From positions 1,612,001-1,676,000 of the forward strand of contig NZ_JAKFGN010000001.1 of NCBI RefSeq assembly GCF_021502575.1: 64,000 bases of DNA, written 5' to 3'. The notes beneath the pieces are model-generated. The model worked only from the letters and a program-made list of their open reading frames with translations. It made no database searches and had not been told where the DNA came from. Position numbers and translations under genes: made by a program. The stretch comes from Bradyrhizobium sp. G127. GTDB taxonomy: Bacteria > Pseudomonadota > Alphaproteobacteria > Rhizobiales > Xanthobacteraceae. Positions 25,440 through 37,400 of the stretch are shown one piece after another; position 1 is the first letter of the stretch, and each line of letters opens with the position of its first letter.

Positions 25440-26181
25440 GATTCTCAAGCTCGAATCCGTCTCGCGCAATTTCAGCGGCCTGAAGGCGCTGCGCGATGTT
25501 TCGCTCAGCGTCAGCAAAGGCGAGGTTCTTGGCCTGATTGGCCCCAACGGCGCGGGTAAGACCACGCTCGTGAACGTTGTGACCGGCGTCACACCGGCCA
25601 GTTCCGGCACGGTGACGTTCATGGGGCGGGACATTACGCGTGTAAAGACCTATCAGTCCGCACGCTTGGGGTTGTCGCGTACATTCCAGATCGTGCAGCC
25701 GTTCGCGGAATTCAGCGCGCTGGATAATGTCGCCGCGGCGGCGTTGTTTTCGCAGCCGGGCGAGAGCATTCGGACTGCGCGCGAGGAGGCAAGGGCGCAT
25801 CTCGCGTTCGTCGGCCTCGAAGCACAGTCCGATCAGTCTGCGGCGACGCTGACGCTGGCAATGCGCAAGCGGTTGGAACTGGCGAAAGCTTTGGCGATGA
25901 AGCCGAAGCTGCTGTTCCTGGACGAGGTCAATGCTGGTTTGAACAGTGCTGAAGTCGAGCGTGCCACGAAGCTGATCCATCAGCTCGCCGAAAGCGGCAT
26001 TACCATCGTGATGATCGAGCATCTGATGAAGGTAGTGTTGAATGTCTGCACGCGGATCGTCGTGCTGCATAACGGCCAGTTGATTGCCGACGGTGCGCCG
26101 CGCGACGTGATCAAGAATCCTGCGGTCGTGGAGGCCTATCTCGGCCAGCAATATGCACAGAGGGCTGGGGGCCATGGCTGA
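25432..26181 (+). CDS. livG: Liv/HAAT-type ABC transporter ATP-binding protein LivG, cluster 2
   Basis: This 249-residue ATPase starts at GTG 25432. Walker A GPNGAGKTTLVNVV is intact, but the signature reads LTLAMRKRLELAKAL instead of LSGGQ-like, and Walker B is LLFLDEVNAGLN, with valine where proline is expected. I recall similar LTLAxRKRLE signatures in other Liv ATPases of this order, so this looks like a subfamily trait, not decay. The switch histidine is in MIEHLMK. Confidence 0.9.
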   Translation: MSEILKLESVSRNFSGLKALRDVSLSVSKGEVLGLIGPNGAGKTTLVNVVTGVTPASSGTVTFMGRDITRVKTYQSARLGLSRTFQIVQPFAEFSALDNVAAAALFSQPGESIRTAREEARAHLAFVGLEAQSDQSAATLTLAMRKRLELAKALAMKPKLLFLDEVNAGLNSAEVERATKLIHQLAESGITIVMIEHLMKVVLNVCTRIVVLHNGQLIADGAPRDVIKNPAVVEAYLGQQYAQRAGGHG

Positions 26182-26905
26182 GACTCCCATTCTCGAACTG
26201 CACCAGTTGCGCGCAGGCTATGGCGAGGTCCAGGTGCTGTGGGGCATCGATCTTGTTGTCCGCAGAGGCGAAATCACCGCGCTGATCGGCTCCAACGGCG
26301 CAGGAAAGACGACACTGATGCGTGCGCTGTCGGGTCTGATTCCGATTCAGTCCGGAAGCTATCGTGCCGATGGTCTTGATCTTTCCAGTGCAAACGCGGC
26401 GGAAATCCTCTCGCACGGGATCGTGCACGTCCCGGAAGGCCGGCGGCTGTTCGGCGCCATGAGCATCGAAGACAATCTCTTGATGGGCGCCTATTCACGC
26501 AAGGCAACACGCACCGAGATCAGCCGCGACATGGATCGCGTTTACACGACGTTTCCGAAGCTGTTCGAGCGCCGCAATCAGGCAGCCGCGACACTTTCGG
26601 GCGGCGAGCAGCAGATGTGCGCGATCGGGCGTGGCCTGATGAGCGCGCCGAAACTGCTGATGATCGACGAGTTGTCTCTCGGCCTGTCCCCCTTGCTTGT
26701 CGAGCAGCTTGTCGCGGCGCTCCGTGCGCTTAACGCCGAAGGCATGTCGATCCTGTTGGTCGAGCAGGATGTGACGACCGCGCTCGATCTGTGTCACGCG
26801 GCCTTTGTCATGGACATGGGCCGCATCGTCCGGTCGGGGTCCGGAGCGGAACTGCTGGCCGATCCGATTATTCGCGACGCTTATCTCGGCGTTCTCGAAG
26901 AATAA
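26174..26905 (+). CDS. livF: Liv/HAAT-type ABC transporter ATP-binding protein LivF, cluster 2
   Basis: This 243-residue ATPase has Walker A GSNGAGKTTLMRAL, signature LSGGEQQMCAIGRGL and Walker B LLMIDELSLGLSP, with leucine replacing proline as often seen in LivF. ATG 26174 overlaps the livG end by eight bases with a G-rich ribosome site; the longer frame from 26,153 overlaps livG without a better site. It completes a full five-component transporter. Confidence 0.93.
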   Translation: MAETPILELHQLRAGYGEVQVLWGIDLVVRRGEITALIGSNGAGKTTLMRALSGLIPIQSGSYRADGLDLSSANAAEILSHGIVHVPEGRRLFGAMSIEDNLLMGAYSRKATRTEISRDMDRVYTTFPKLFERRNQAAATLSGGEQQMCAIGRGLMSAPKLLMIDELSLGLSPLLVEQLVAALRALNAEGMSILLVEQDVTTALDLCHAAFVMDMGRIVRSGSGAELLADPIIRDAYLGVLEE

Positions 26906-26951
26906 TTTGAATCCGACCTGAAAGAAAATCCGTTCAATAAGAAGAGGCAAC

Positions 26952-27710
26952 ATGATTGAGACAGTTGAAGCGCCTAACGGTGGCTACAGGTTCATGCCCG
27001 GCGTCAGCCAGTATTCCGCCGGCGTCGCAGCGCTGCAGGGGTTCACTCTGGAGCGCGTGCGGTTCACCAAGCCGGTACCGATCAAGGCAGGGTTCGAGCG
27101 CATCGCGCAGGTGTTAAAGGATGCGGGCCGGCCGCTGACCGCTTTTGCGGCGTGTGAGTTGCGTTCGCCGGCGCCGTTCACCGAAGAGGGCTTCGTCAAG
27201 TTCAACGAAGTTTACACGGGGACACTTAAGTCATGGGGCGTCGCTTTCCCGAATGGTCTCAATCCGGTGGCGCGTAGCAACGTCTGTCCGAAGATCGATC
27301 CGCCCGCTGAGCCGGGCTTCCATGCCTTTACCTATACGGTGCCTGCCGCGAATGCTCCGGCGTCTTTTGTAATTGCGGGTAGCGGCGAAGCGCCCGAAGG
27401 AAAAGGGAACTATCGCGATCACGCTGTTCGTTTGGGCGACACGTCACCAGCCGCGATGCTGGAGAAGGCGAAGTGGGTTCTCGGCGAGATGGAGCGCCGC
27501 ATGAGCGCATTTGGCGGCGACTGGAGCCAGGTCACCGCCACGCAGCTTTACACCGTCCACGACATCTATCCGTTTATCGAAAGCGAGCTTGGAAAGCGCG
27601 GTATCTTCCGTCAGGGACTGACCTGGTACTTCAACCGTCCGCCGGTGAAGGATCTGGAATACGAGATGGATTGCCGCCGCGTGTATGTGGAACGCGTGAT
27701 CGAAGGCTAA
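26952..27710 (+). CDS. CnbZ-like protein (2-aminomuconate deaminase type)
   Basis: This 252-residue soluble protein contains blocks I associate with the family of 2-amino-5-chloromuconate deaminase CnbZ: EAPNGGYRFMPGVSQYSAGVAAL at the N-terminus, ACELRSPAPFTEEGF, NPVARSNVCPKIDPP, SFVIAGSGEAPEG and ATQLYTVHDIYPF. The characterised member deaminates 2-aminomuconate-type products of amino-aromatic ring cleavage; most members are uncharacterised. The gene starts 46 bases after livF in the same orientation and probably belongs to the LysR-liv transcript. Recognition is from memory, so confidence is moderate. A RidA-like imine/enamine deaminase role is the main alternative. Confidence 0.6.
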   Translation: MIETVEAPNGGYRFMPGVSQYSAGVAALQGFTLERVRFTKPVPIKAGFERIAQVLKDAGRPLTAFAACELRSPAPFTEEGFVKFNEVYTGTLKSWGVAFPNGLNPVARSNVCPKIDPPAEPGFHAFTYTVPAANAPASFVIAGSGEAPEGKGNYRDHAVRLGDTSPAAMLEKAKWVLGEMERRMSAFGGDWSQVTATQLYTVHDIYPFIESELGKRGIFRQGLTWYFNRPPVKDLEYEMDCRRVYVERVIEG

Positions 27711-27721
27711 TGGAACGCGGT

Positions 27722-27752
27722 CGGAAGCGACGCGGGAACGCGTCAGCTTCCG
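27722..27752. terminator. Long hairpin between convergent genes
   Basis: CGGAAGC-GACGCG pairs with CGCGTC-A-GCTTCCG around a GGAA loop: 13 pairs with one bulged A. It sits between the forward CnbZ-like gene and the reverse gene ending at 27,773. No T-run follows, so termination efficiency is uncertain. Confidence 0.6.
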
Positions 27753-27772
27753 CCGGCAGCCATCCGAAATGA

Positions 27773-28159
27773 TCAATACTTAGTATAGAGAACGGGCGTC
27801 ACTGGCGGCTCGCCGGCCCGCCGGGAAACGGTGCATGCCAAGGGCGCGTTCTTGTCGAGATAGAGCGCTGCGGCGCTCTCAAACCCGTCAAACCAGATTC
27901 CCCTACCGGCGTATCGATATCCGACCCCCATCGGAATAAGGCGCATATGCACGCTGCTGTGCGGTCCGGTCACCAGATTGCCCGTCACAATGTCACCCGC
28001 CTCGCTGATAGCCCGGGGACAAAATGGGTAGCTGCGCCCATTTTCGCAGGTCAAAACAAAATCGGCACACAGTCCGCCAGCCTGCGCGGCTCCTGATAGC
28101 GCTCCTAACGAAGCAACGGCCAAGGCAGCCAGCGCAAAAAATCGCTTAAATATCATCAT
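27773..28159 (-). CDS. Small exported protein of unknown function
   Basis: This 128-residue protein has a clear Sec signal peptide (MMIFKRFFALAALAVASLGALSGAAQA). The mature part of about 100 residues contains four cysteines, including GGLCADFVLTCENG and YPFCPRA, and is probably disulfide-bonded in the periplasm. The rest is glycine- and hydrophobic-rich without a recognised domain. The ATG pair at 28,154-28,159 lies behind GAGGG; upstream in-frame codons would disrupt the signal peptide. It lies next to the adhesin gene, transcribed away from it, and no functional link can be shown. Confidence 0.6.
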   Translation of the reverse strand: MMIFKRFFALAALAVASLGALSGAAQAGGLCADFVLTCENGRSYPFCPRAISEAGDIVTGNLVTGPHSSVHMRLIPMGVGYRYAGRGIWFDGFESAAALYLDKNAPLACTVSRRAGEPPVTPVLYTKY

Positions 28160-28405
28160 TTTCAAGACCCTCGCCGCAATCATTAACGGAACCTGTCCAT
28201 TCGGACAAGCCCGGCATAGAGGATGGCACGCCTTACACAACCTTTAGTTGTGTTGCCAATTTAACCAAGTGCCCAACGAACGGTGATTTCCGCCCGCCGT
28301 TTTGTTGACGGTTCCATCAAGTTAAGTGAATATAAATATTAATATTTTCTAAATTTTTGCGGTCAGTGGTTGATTGCCCGCAAAGTTTTTTACGAGGGCG
28401 AAGTC
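28160..28405. other. AT-rich divergent upstream region of the giant adhesin gene
   Basis: This 246-base stretch becomes markedly AT-rich from about 28,320 to 28,375, unlike the GC-rich surroundings. It contains a perfect 14-bp palindrome AAATATT-AATATTT at 28,334-28,347, just after the candidate promoter. Confidence 0.6.
28305..28333 (+). promoter_or_regulatory. Candidate promoter of the adhesin gene
   Basis: TTGACG (28,305-28,310) lies 17 bases from GAATAT (28,328-28,333); a TATAAA follows three bases later. This would give a leader of about 65 bases before ATG 28406. It is a sequence match only. Confidence 0.4.
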
Positions 28406-31400
28406 ATGAATGAGCGTGTAGTTATTGCACAGGCGAATGTTGCGTCACCTCAAGGTTCTTCTTCGCCAAAGATTGTGAAGGTCGTCAAACCGCAAGGTGA
28501 TCAGGCCGTCACGCTTGATCTTGGCTTCGATCAAAACACCAAGCTCGATATGTCGTCCGTCGCGAACGAGAAAATGACTCTCGTTCATGTCGGCACAAAG
28601 CTGATCATTCTTTTCGACAATCGGTCGACGGTGACCGTCGAGCCGTTCTTCGATTCGACCGGCAAGCCGCTCAGCAATTTCAATGTCGATTTGGGCGCGG
28701 GACGCGATGTGTCCGGCGAACAGTTCGCCAGCATTTTCCCTATCACGGACGATCAGTCGGTTCTGCCGGCAGCAGGCGATGGCAACGGCGCAGCGAGCGG
28801 CGCGAACTTCCATGATAGCTCGGTCGATCCGCTCAATACCGGAAATCCGCTTGATCTGCTTGGTCAGGAGGAACTCGGGAATTTCGTCATCACAACCGAA
28901 ACCACGCCGGTTGCTGCGGTGGACCTTTTTCCGACGCAGGTCGCAGGCGCGCGGGTCAGGGGCATTGTCGAGGAGGAAGAGCTTTCTCCTTTCCTCGAAA
29001 ACACTGCGGCCGGTCAAGGCAATGAAGACGAAAGTTCTTTCCCGGGCGGCGACGCCGATATCCCGAGCGACCACACCATCACCACGCTTCATGTCAAAGG
29101 CTCGCTTGCGGGCCTTGTTACCGGTGGCGACGGCACGCTTACGTTCTCGATTCTGGACGTAACCAGCGACGGCAACCCGGCAAATGATTTCGTCAAGGAC
29201 ACCGCAGGCAACAACGTCAAGTCGCTTGGCGAAGACGTCAAGTACACGGTTTTCAGCAGCGCCGCCGGCGAGACCACCATTGAGGCGTGGGCGGGCACAC
29301 GTCATGTCTTCACGCTTCATGTGTTGGCCAACGGTGACTACGAATTCACGTTGAACGACCAGATCGATCATCCGACCCTTAACGGAGTGGTCGGCGACAA
29401 TCTCGAAAATCTGCTCGACATCAATCTCACAACTCTCATCCACGCCGTCGATGGGGACGGCGATCCCGTAACGCTCACCGGCGACGCGTTCGCCGTTACC
29501 GTGATCGATGACATTCCGGTTGCAACCGGCGAGGTTGTGACGCGGATTGTGACCGAGAACGATATTGCGACGCCATGGTCGAGGGGCACTAGCCCGGACG
29601 ATGGTAGTGCTGACGGATCGGCGACCGGTGATCCGAGTCAGGTGTTCGGAGGTCCGGCTTACATCTTTGGAAGTCTCGCGGGTACGGTAAGCATCGGCGC
29701 CGATGCTTATCCGCAGGGTGGTGAACAGCAGCCGCACATTTTCGGATTTGCCGACAATGCCGTCGAATACATGACGAGTCTCGGACTGTTTTCGAAACAG
29801 TCGGTTCAGCCGGCGAGCGAGAACGGACTCAAACTTTTCTATACGACGTCGACATCCGGTAACTGGGTTATCCTGACGGGCTATGAGCCCGATCCCAATT
29901 TCGGTCCCAACGAAGTCGGGAACACGGGCAATCCTGTTTTCGAACTCCGGGTTGATCAGACGACCGGCGCTTATGAATTCCGTTTGTATGACGAGTTGAT
30001 GCACCAGAACTCGTCCGATCCTGCCGACGACTTCGCATTGCGTTCGGATCAGCCGGGCGGCTTTACCTTGATCGACGGGATCAACTTCGGTCACATTATT
30101 ACTGCGACCGACTATGACGGCGACACCATCACCCTGGACGGCAAGTTCATCGTCAAAGTTCAGGACGATCATCCGGTTGCTCAGATCAGGCTCAATGGAA
30201 ACGAAAGCCTTATCCACGACGAGACACCCGGTATCGATGGTGCCGATGATGTAACGTTCGGTCAGTTGTCAGCAGGTGCCCAGGCCGCGTTCGGCGGTTT
30301 AGAGAACAAGGGCGACGATCCGGACGTCACCCCGAATAATCATACTGACGCGATTGGTTATGCCCGCGACGGCGACGCGATCGTTATCGACACTTCCGTC
30401 ATTGGCGCCGACGCACCCGCCGCCACGCGTGTATTCTCGCTGGAACTCCAAAGCGGTTTCACCAGCGTCGATTCCGGCCTGAAGACCACAGAAGGCCTCA
30501 ACATCTGGCTGGTTAAGGAAGGCGATCTGATCGTCGGGCGAGCTGATCTCGATGGAAATGGTTCGGTCTCGAAGCTGACCGATCCCGCAGCCTTCGCCAT
30601 TTATCTCGGTCAGAACGGCCAGATCAGCGTTGCCCAGTATCTCTCGATCCAGCATGACGACCGGGGCGATTCCGACGAAAGCAACGACAACGGAACCAAC
30701 TGGAATGATGCGTCGCCGGGGGACAATCACCCGGTTCAGCAGACGCTTGACGACAAAATCTTTGCAAAAATTACGGTCACGGATTCCGATGGAGACGTTA
30801 GTTCGGCGTCGGTCGATATTGGTAGTCGCATCGTTTTCCAGGATGACGGTCCCGAGATTTCCCATCTCAAGCTCAAGTCTGGCGCGGATGTCGTCCACGA
30901 TGAAACGCCCGGCGTTGACCCCGGGAGCGACGATTCCGCCGCTGACTTGTCGGTTTTGTTTGCAAACGTCTCCGGCCTGAAAGGTGAAGATCCGCATGTT
31001 CCACCGGCCAGCGGGCCGATTGGATATGCCCAGAGCACCGGTGCGATCGTTCAGTTCAGCGTCGACTACGGCGCGGATGGACCCAAGGCTGAAGGGGCAC
31101 TGAAATACGCCTTGCAATTGGACCACAACAATATCGATTCCGGTCTCAAGACCACGGAAGGCCGCAGCATCTACCTGTTCCAGGACGGCAATTATATTGT
31201 CGGCCGATATGAAGTGGGGGGTGACGGCAGGCCAGGGAACGACGGCGACACGAGTAATGAATTCGCCGCGTTTGCGCTCACTATCGACCCGAGCACGGGT
31301 CAGATTTTGCTCGTTCAGTACGTCTCGCTGTATCACCCGGATGCGGGCAGCACCGCTGCCGACTACAATGAGACAATCGATATCAAGGATGGAGTGCTGT

Positions 31401-34400
31401 TCGTTGCAGTGACCGCGACGGATGGAGACGGGGATTTCGATACCGACTTGGTCGATATCGGGACCCGGATTGAGTTCAAGGACGACGGCCCGAAGATGGT
31501 GGCGGGCACCATCAGCGTCGAAGTCGATGAAGATGGTTTGACCCTCGCGAGCGGCGGCGCGGGTAATCCGGATGCCGGGCGTCCGGGTGAAACCGGACCC
31601 ACATCCGCATCCGCGACATTCACGGGCGCTATCGGCACGCTCAACGCGCTGGTGAATTTCGGCGCGGATGGCGCGCACGCGACCAATGCCTTCTCGCTCA
31701 AGACCCAGAGTCCGATCGATTCCGGCCTGACATCGACCGATAACGGTATTGCACAGCATGTGCTGATTTCGTCCAATGGCACGACTCTGCGTGGTTATGT
31801 TGAAAGCGGAAATGGCATTGGCTACAGCAATGGCGATCGCGAAATATTCACGCTCGTCGTCAATGACGACGGTTCGTATGTCTTTACCCTGAAGGATCAC
31901 GTCGACCATCCGGCAGGTAGTGGGGAAAATCTGCTCGGCACATCGATCGATCTTTCGAAATACATCATCGCGCGCGACGGTGATGGTGACACTGTGACGT
32001 TCGGCCCGGGTGCGTTCACGATTCAGATTCGGGACGATATTCCTGTCGTCGGGGCCGCTCCGACGAACCTGGTGACCAATGGAGATTTCGTCGAAGGCAA
32101 TAGCTGGTCGCCCCCGGCGTTCTGGGGTTCGTTGGCGCCACAAGGCACGGTTCCCGGCTGGACCATTGCTGGCGATCCTTCCGATCTGCCGGTCAATGGA
32201 ATCCAGTTCGAACGTCAGAGCGACGGTTTCCATGGGCTGTTCTCATCAACCCACAACGGCATGATCGATCTCGGCGCTTCGCCGGGCAACTATCAGCTTT
32301 CGCAGACGTTTGCCGCGCCGAACCACACGCTGGTCGGTGGCCAGACCTATGTCATCCAGTTCGAGGCTGGCGCGCCATTTCCCGGCACTGCGCTGCTCGA
32401 AGTTTACTGGGGCAACACCAAGATCGGCGTTATCGATACGACGGTCTCCAGCGGCATGCTGGATAAATATGCCTTTACCGTCACGGCATCGAACACGCCG
32501 AGCGATAACACGCTTTCGTTCCATGAAATTGGAACGGGTCACGCGTCGCTGCTGCCGGGGGAGTTGCAGGATGAGGGCTATCACGGAACGTATATCGCCA
32601 ACGTCCAGGTGCTTGCGGTCAATGCGGTCGTTGACGAGGACGGTCTCAACAACGCCAACGCACATGGCATCGGCGACGGCAATCAGATCGGCGACGCGAC
32701 GAGCAACTCGGCGTCCGTAACATCAGCCCTCAATATCCAATGGGGCGCAGACAACGGCGACGCCAATGATGTTGGCGGCAAGCAGGACGGGGTGGATGGC
32801 GTTTCCGGTCTGATCGGCCGAAGCCTGACGTTTACGGACACCAATGTGACCGTGGGTGGCACGTCTGCCCTGAAGTCGAACGGCGATGTCGTCAAATTCG
32901 CCCTCGTGGACGAAGGGACGCGCCTTGTTGGCTATGTCGACAGCGGGGCTGCCGGCTATCAGGTCTCGGACCGTCTGGTCTTCGAAGTCAGCCTGTCTGA
33001 TGACGCGAGCGGCTCGTTCAAATTCACGCTCCACGACAATCTCGATCACGCCGATGGCGGCAACGAGAATGATATAGCGCTCACCTTCAACTACACCGCG
33101 ACGGATTCGGACGGCGATAGCGTCTCAGGTTCGTTCATTGTCGGCGTGGACGATGACATGCCCGTGGTGCTCGTCAATCAGTCGACGGCTCCGACGCCTG
33201 CCGGGCTTCTGCTCAACCTCGACGAGACCGTTAATCCGGATCACGACAATATCCAGAACGGCGGCGATCATTATAATCCGGCAGAAGTGGCCGGTGCCGA
33301 CCACAACGGCGATCTTGACGATGTGTCGAACGGGGTGGGCAGCTTCAATGCCGCGCCGGTACTGCTGACGAATCCCGCCAACGCCACGAATCCGTCTGCC
33401 AGCGAAGCGATCGGACATCTGGAAACCGCCGCGGGTGCGGTCGCCGGACTGTTCTCCGTTTCCAGCAATTACGGCGCAGATGGCGCAGGCACGACGACTG
33501 CAACGCTCAGCTTCACGTTGACCGGCGGTCAGATTGTGACCAATCTCAAGGTGACAGCACTCGACAACACGGTGCTCGAGGGCACGAGCGACGGTTACCG
33601 CACGATTGTGCTGTATCAGTCCGGGAATACGATCGAAGGACGGATCGCTGGCGACGGCATCGCTGGCGGCGGCGACGAACTGGTCGCTTTCCGCATCTCG
33701 ATTCTGAATGCGAACGATCCGGCCAACGCCAAGATTGCGGTCGATCAGTTCCTGCCGGTCGATCACGGTGGCAGCGAAGATCCTTCGGTTCTCGACGAAG
33801 CTATTTCGCTGTTGATCGCAGGCAACGGCTCCCTAGGTCTGACCCAGACCGTGACGATTACGGATGACGACGGCGATACGGCGACATCGTCGGCGACGGT
33901 TTCGCTGATTTCCAACGAGTCTTCCTTTATTTCGTTCGACGATGACGGCCCAGCTCCGCCCGTGCTGACATCGAATGCTCTCAGCAACGGACTGTTCTTT
34001 GATGGGTTTACGTCAAATAGTCCCGAGTGGGGTACGGGCAGCGGTGTTGCGACCGTTAACGCCGGGGGCTGGTCTATCGGAGGTTCGCAACTCGAGCGCG
34101 TTGGCGATGGTTATCGCGGAGTCCATAGCCCGACCAACAGTCTCATTGTCGATCTTGAAGCGAGCCCCGGCAACCTCACGCTTTCGCAGATTGTTAGCGG
34201 CCTGACCGTCGGCGAAAAATATCGGCTGTCGTTCGAAATTGGCGAAGCCGATCACAACTCGGGCGACTTTGGCGATGCCAAGGTCGAGGTGCTGTGGAAT
34301 AACGTGGCGGTTGGGACATTTGATCCTCACACCGGCGTGATGCAGACGATTTCGCTGGATATCGTTCCGACGGGAACATCTGGCACCCTGACATTCCGTG

Positions 34401-37400
34401 AGATCGGGACGGCCGGCGACAATACCGGCACCTATCTCGCCAACGTCAAGTTCGTCGATGCGATCATCATCGATGAAACTCCGGGAATTGATAACGACAG
34501 CGATGATACCGCCGCGAATACCGGCATTGCCGCACTGTTCGCCAACGTCGCCAATCCCGGCGCCGATCCTGGCATGGGATCGCCGCAATACGCTACCAAT
34601 GGCAAGGCAGTCGTTAAAGTCGGAACACCGGATTTGGGCATGGATGGTCCGGCATCAAGCGATACGGTCCATTACAGCTTCGTTTCTGTAAACGGGACTG
34701 ATTCCGGCCTGACGACGACTGACGGCAAGATCATCAAGCTGTTCCAGAGCGAAGACGGCCTGATCGTTGGGCGATATGACGCCAACAATGGCGCGGTCGA
34801 TTCCAGCGATCCTGCCGCGTTTGCGCTGGTGATCGATCCTGTGACGGGAGTGGTTTCCGTCGCGCAATACGTTTCGCTCCATCATCCGGACGTCACCAGC
34901 TTCGACGAAGGTATTTCGCTCGCAGCAGGTTCCGTTTCGGTAAAGGTGACGCTGACCGATGGCGACGGCGACAAGGTTTCATCCGCTCTCGACGTTTCCA
35001 ATCTCGTAATCTTCGAGGATGACGGTCCGACAGTTGCCGGTATCAATCTGATTGTGAACGGGAGCTTCGAGCTCGGTCACAATTTGGTCGGCGACAATTG
35101 GGACATTTTCAACAGCATCGCAGGCTGGACGATGGGTGCCGATGGTGCTCCGTTCGAAATCCAGCACGGCAATGTTGCCGGGCAAACTGCACATACCGGT
35201 TCGTCAAAGGTCGAGCTCGATTCCGATCCGTTCGGATATCCGGCGGCGGATCAGGGCGGCACCGACAAGAATCCGACCAGCATCACCAATGCGACGATCC
35301 AGCAGGTCGTTGCAACGGAGGCCGGCCAGACCTACGAGCTGACTTTCTGGTACGCGCCGCGGCTTGACGACACCAGCAAACTCGGAGCGAACGGCGACAG
35401 CAACAACTTCAGGATCCACTGGGGTAATGACGTTATCAACGTCGATCTGACGGGCGCGTCGGCCGGCTGGCACCAGTACACTGTGCTTCTGACGGCAACG
35501 GGTTCCAGCACGATCGTCGGTTTCAGCGGTGCAGGCACTGCGAACGCGTACGGCGCATTCATTGACGATGTGTCGCTCAGCGCGGTCGGCGTGGTTGATG
35601 AAGACGGTCTGGTTCCTTATGGCAACCACGATACCCAGCCGGGTGACGTGCAGGGCAATGCCACTTCCACCACAGGCGCCCTCGGGATCAATTGGGGTGC
35701 CGATGACGAAGATGCCGGGGTAGATGTTGTCAATCTCGACGGCAGTTTCGTGCAGGATCACGGGTTGGGCGGTCTGACGGGACGTTCGGTCGCATTTGCC
35801 AATGCTACTGTCAGCGTTGCTGGCGTGAGCGGCGATTTGAAGTCGCACGGCGAGATCGTTCACTATGCGCTGTTGGCTGATAACACGAAGCTGATCGGTT
35901 ATGTCGAGAACGGAGCGGCGAACAACGGATATCAGGATACTGATCGCGTTGTTTTCGAGGTCACGCTGTCCGACGAAGACACCGGCAAGTACAATTTCAT
36001 TCTCAAGGGGCAGCTCGATCACGCTCCCGGCGATGCCGAGAATGACATCAAGCTGACCTTCAATTTCACCGCAACCGACGGCGATGGCGATAACGCCAAT
36101 GGCACATTCCAGGTGCTGGTCGATGACGACATGCCGGTCGTGATAGCCGATGGCTTTGTCTCCGGAGCTGTTGATGAAGATGCCTTGACCGGAGTTTCTG
36201 TCGGAAATCCCGATTCCGGCCGTTCCGGCGAAACGTCTGGTACAAATCAGGCAGCCTACCACTCGGACGTCAATAATTCGCTGAATGCACTTGTGCATTT
36301 TGGCGCCGATGGCCCTGGCAGCACGGCCTTCAAGCTTGTGACGCAGGCTGATGCGAAGAGCTGGATTGCCGGTCTCAACCTGGAATCCAAGGGGGGTGAG
36401 ATCGACGACGCGGCTATTTCGGGCAATACGGTCACGGCGAAGGCGCACGACGGGCGTAGTGTATTCTCACTGACCGTCAATGCGGATGGTTCATGGACCT
36501 TCCAGTTGATCGATCAGATTGATCATCCTTTGATCAACGATCCATCGACTCCTGAGGCGGAGAAGGCTTTCGAGGATGAGCTTTCTATCAGTCTTGGTGG
36601 CTTGATCGTTGCCATCGACGGCGATGGTGATGCTGTGCCACTGGCGAATGCCAACTTCCAGATCGTGGTTCGCGACGACATTCCTTATTTCGACGCCATC
36701 GATCCTCAAACGGACACGCAGGTCGGGTCTGTCGTTCACGGCAGCTTCAACTTCCACGTGGGAGCTGATGAGCCGGGACATTTCAATATCATCGCGCCAA
36801 CCATCGAAGGCGTGACCGTCACCACCAGTACGGATGCGGGCATCATAACCGTCACCGGCACGTTCGATGACAGCGGAGAGCCTTATTATGTTCTCACCGT
36901 CAATCCGAACGGCACATACACCTTTACTCTCGATAACTTGCCGATTACCGCGAGCCCGCTTCCCTTTGTAAATCTGAAAGGCGGCTTTGGGCCGACGCCG
37001 GCAAAGGACTTCGGATCGGTCACCTTTATTGCCGATGCCGGTCACAGCGTGAACGGCTCAGGACAGGGCATCGGTATCGATAGTGACAATTTCGGCAATG
37101 GCGAACACCTTACGGTGCAGTTCGACAGTCCGATGACGAAGACAGATCTCCACTTTATGCAGACGGGGAGCGGCGACGTCACTATCAGTTGGAAGGCTAT
37201 CGACAGTGCGACCGGGCACTATGAAACGGGAACGTTGACCATTCCCCAGAGCGAGGCCGGCGCCGGCAGCTACCTGATCGATATTCTTGCGAACAACGCG
37301 ACCACCGACGGTAATCCTCTGACGACCGATATTTCGCATTTCGACAAGCTCGAACTGACAGCGACCTCGGCGCACAGTGGAGAGGTCAAGATTCAGGGCA

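Noticed and set aside
28445-36448. Long reverse-strand open frames inside the adhesin gene (up to 644 codons, e.g. 28,445-30,217, 30,299-32,233 and 35,204-36,448)
   Set aside because: They lie wholly antisense to a clearly coding repeat protein, have Arg/Val/Ile-biased composition typical of antisense frames in GC-rich genes, no ribosome sites and no recognisable domains.
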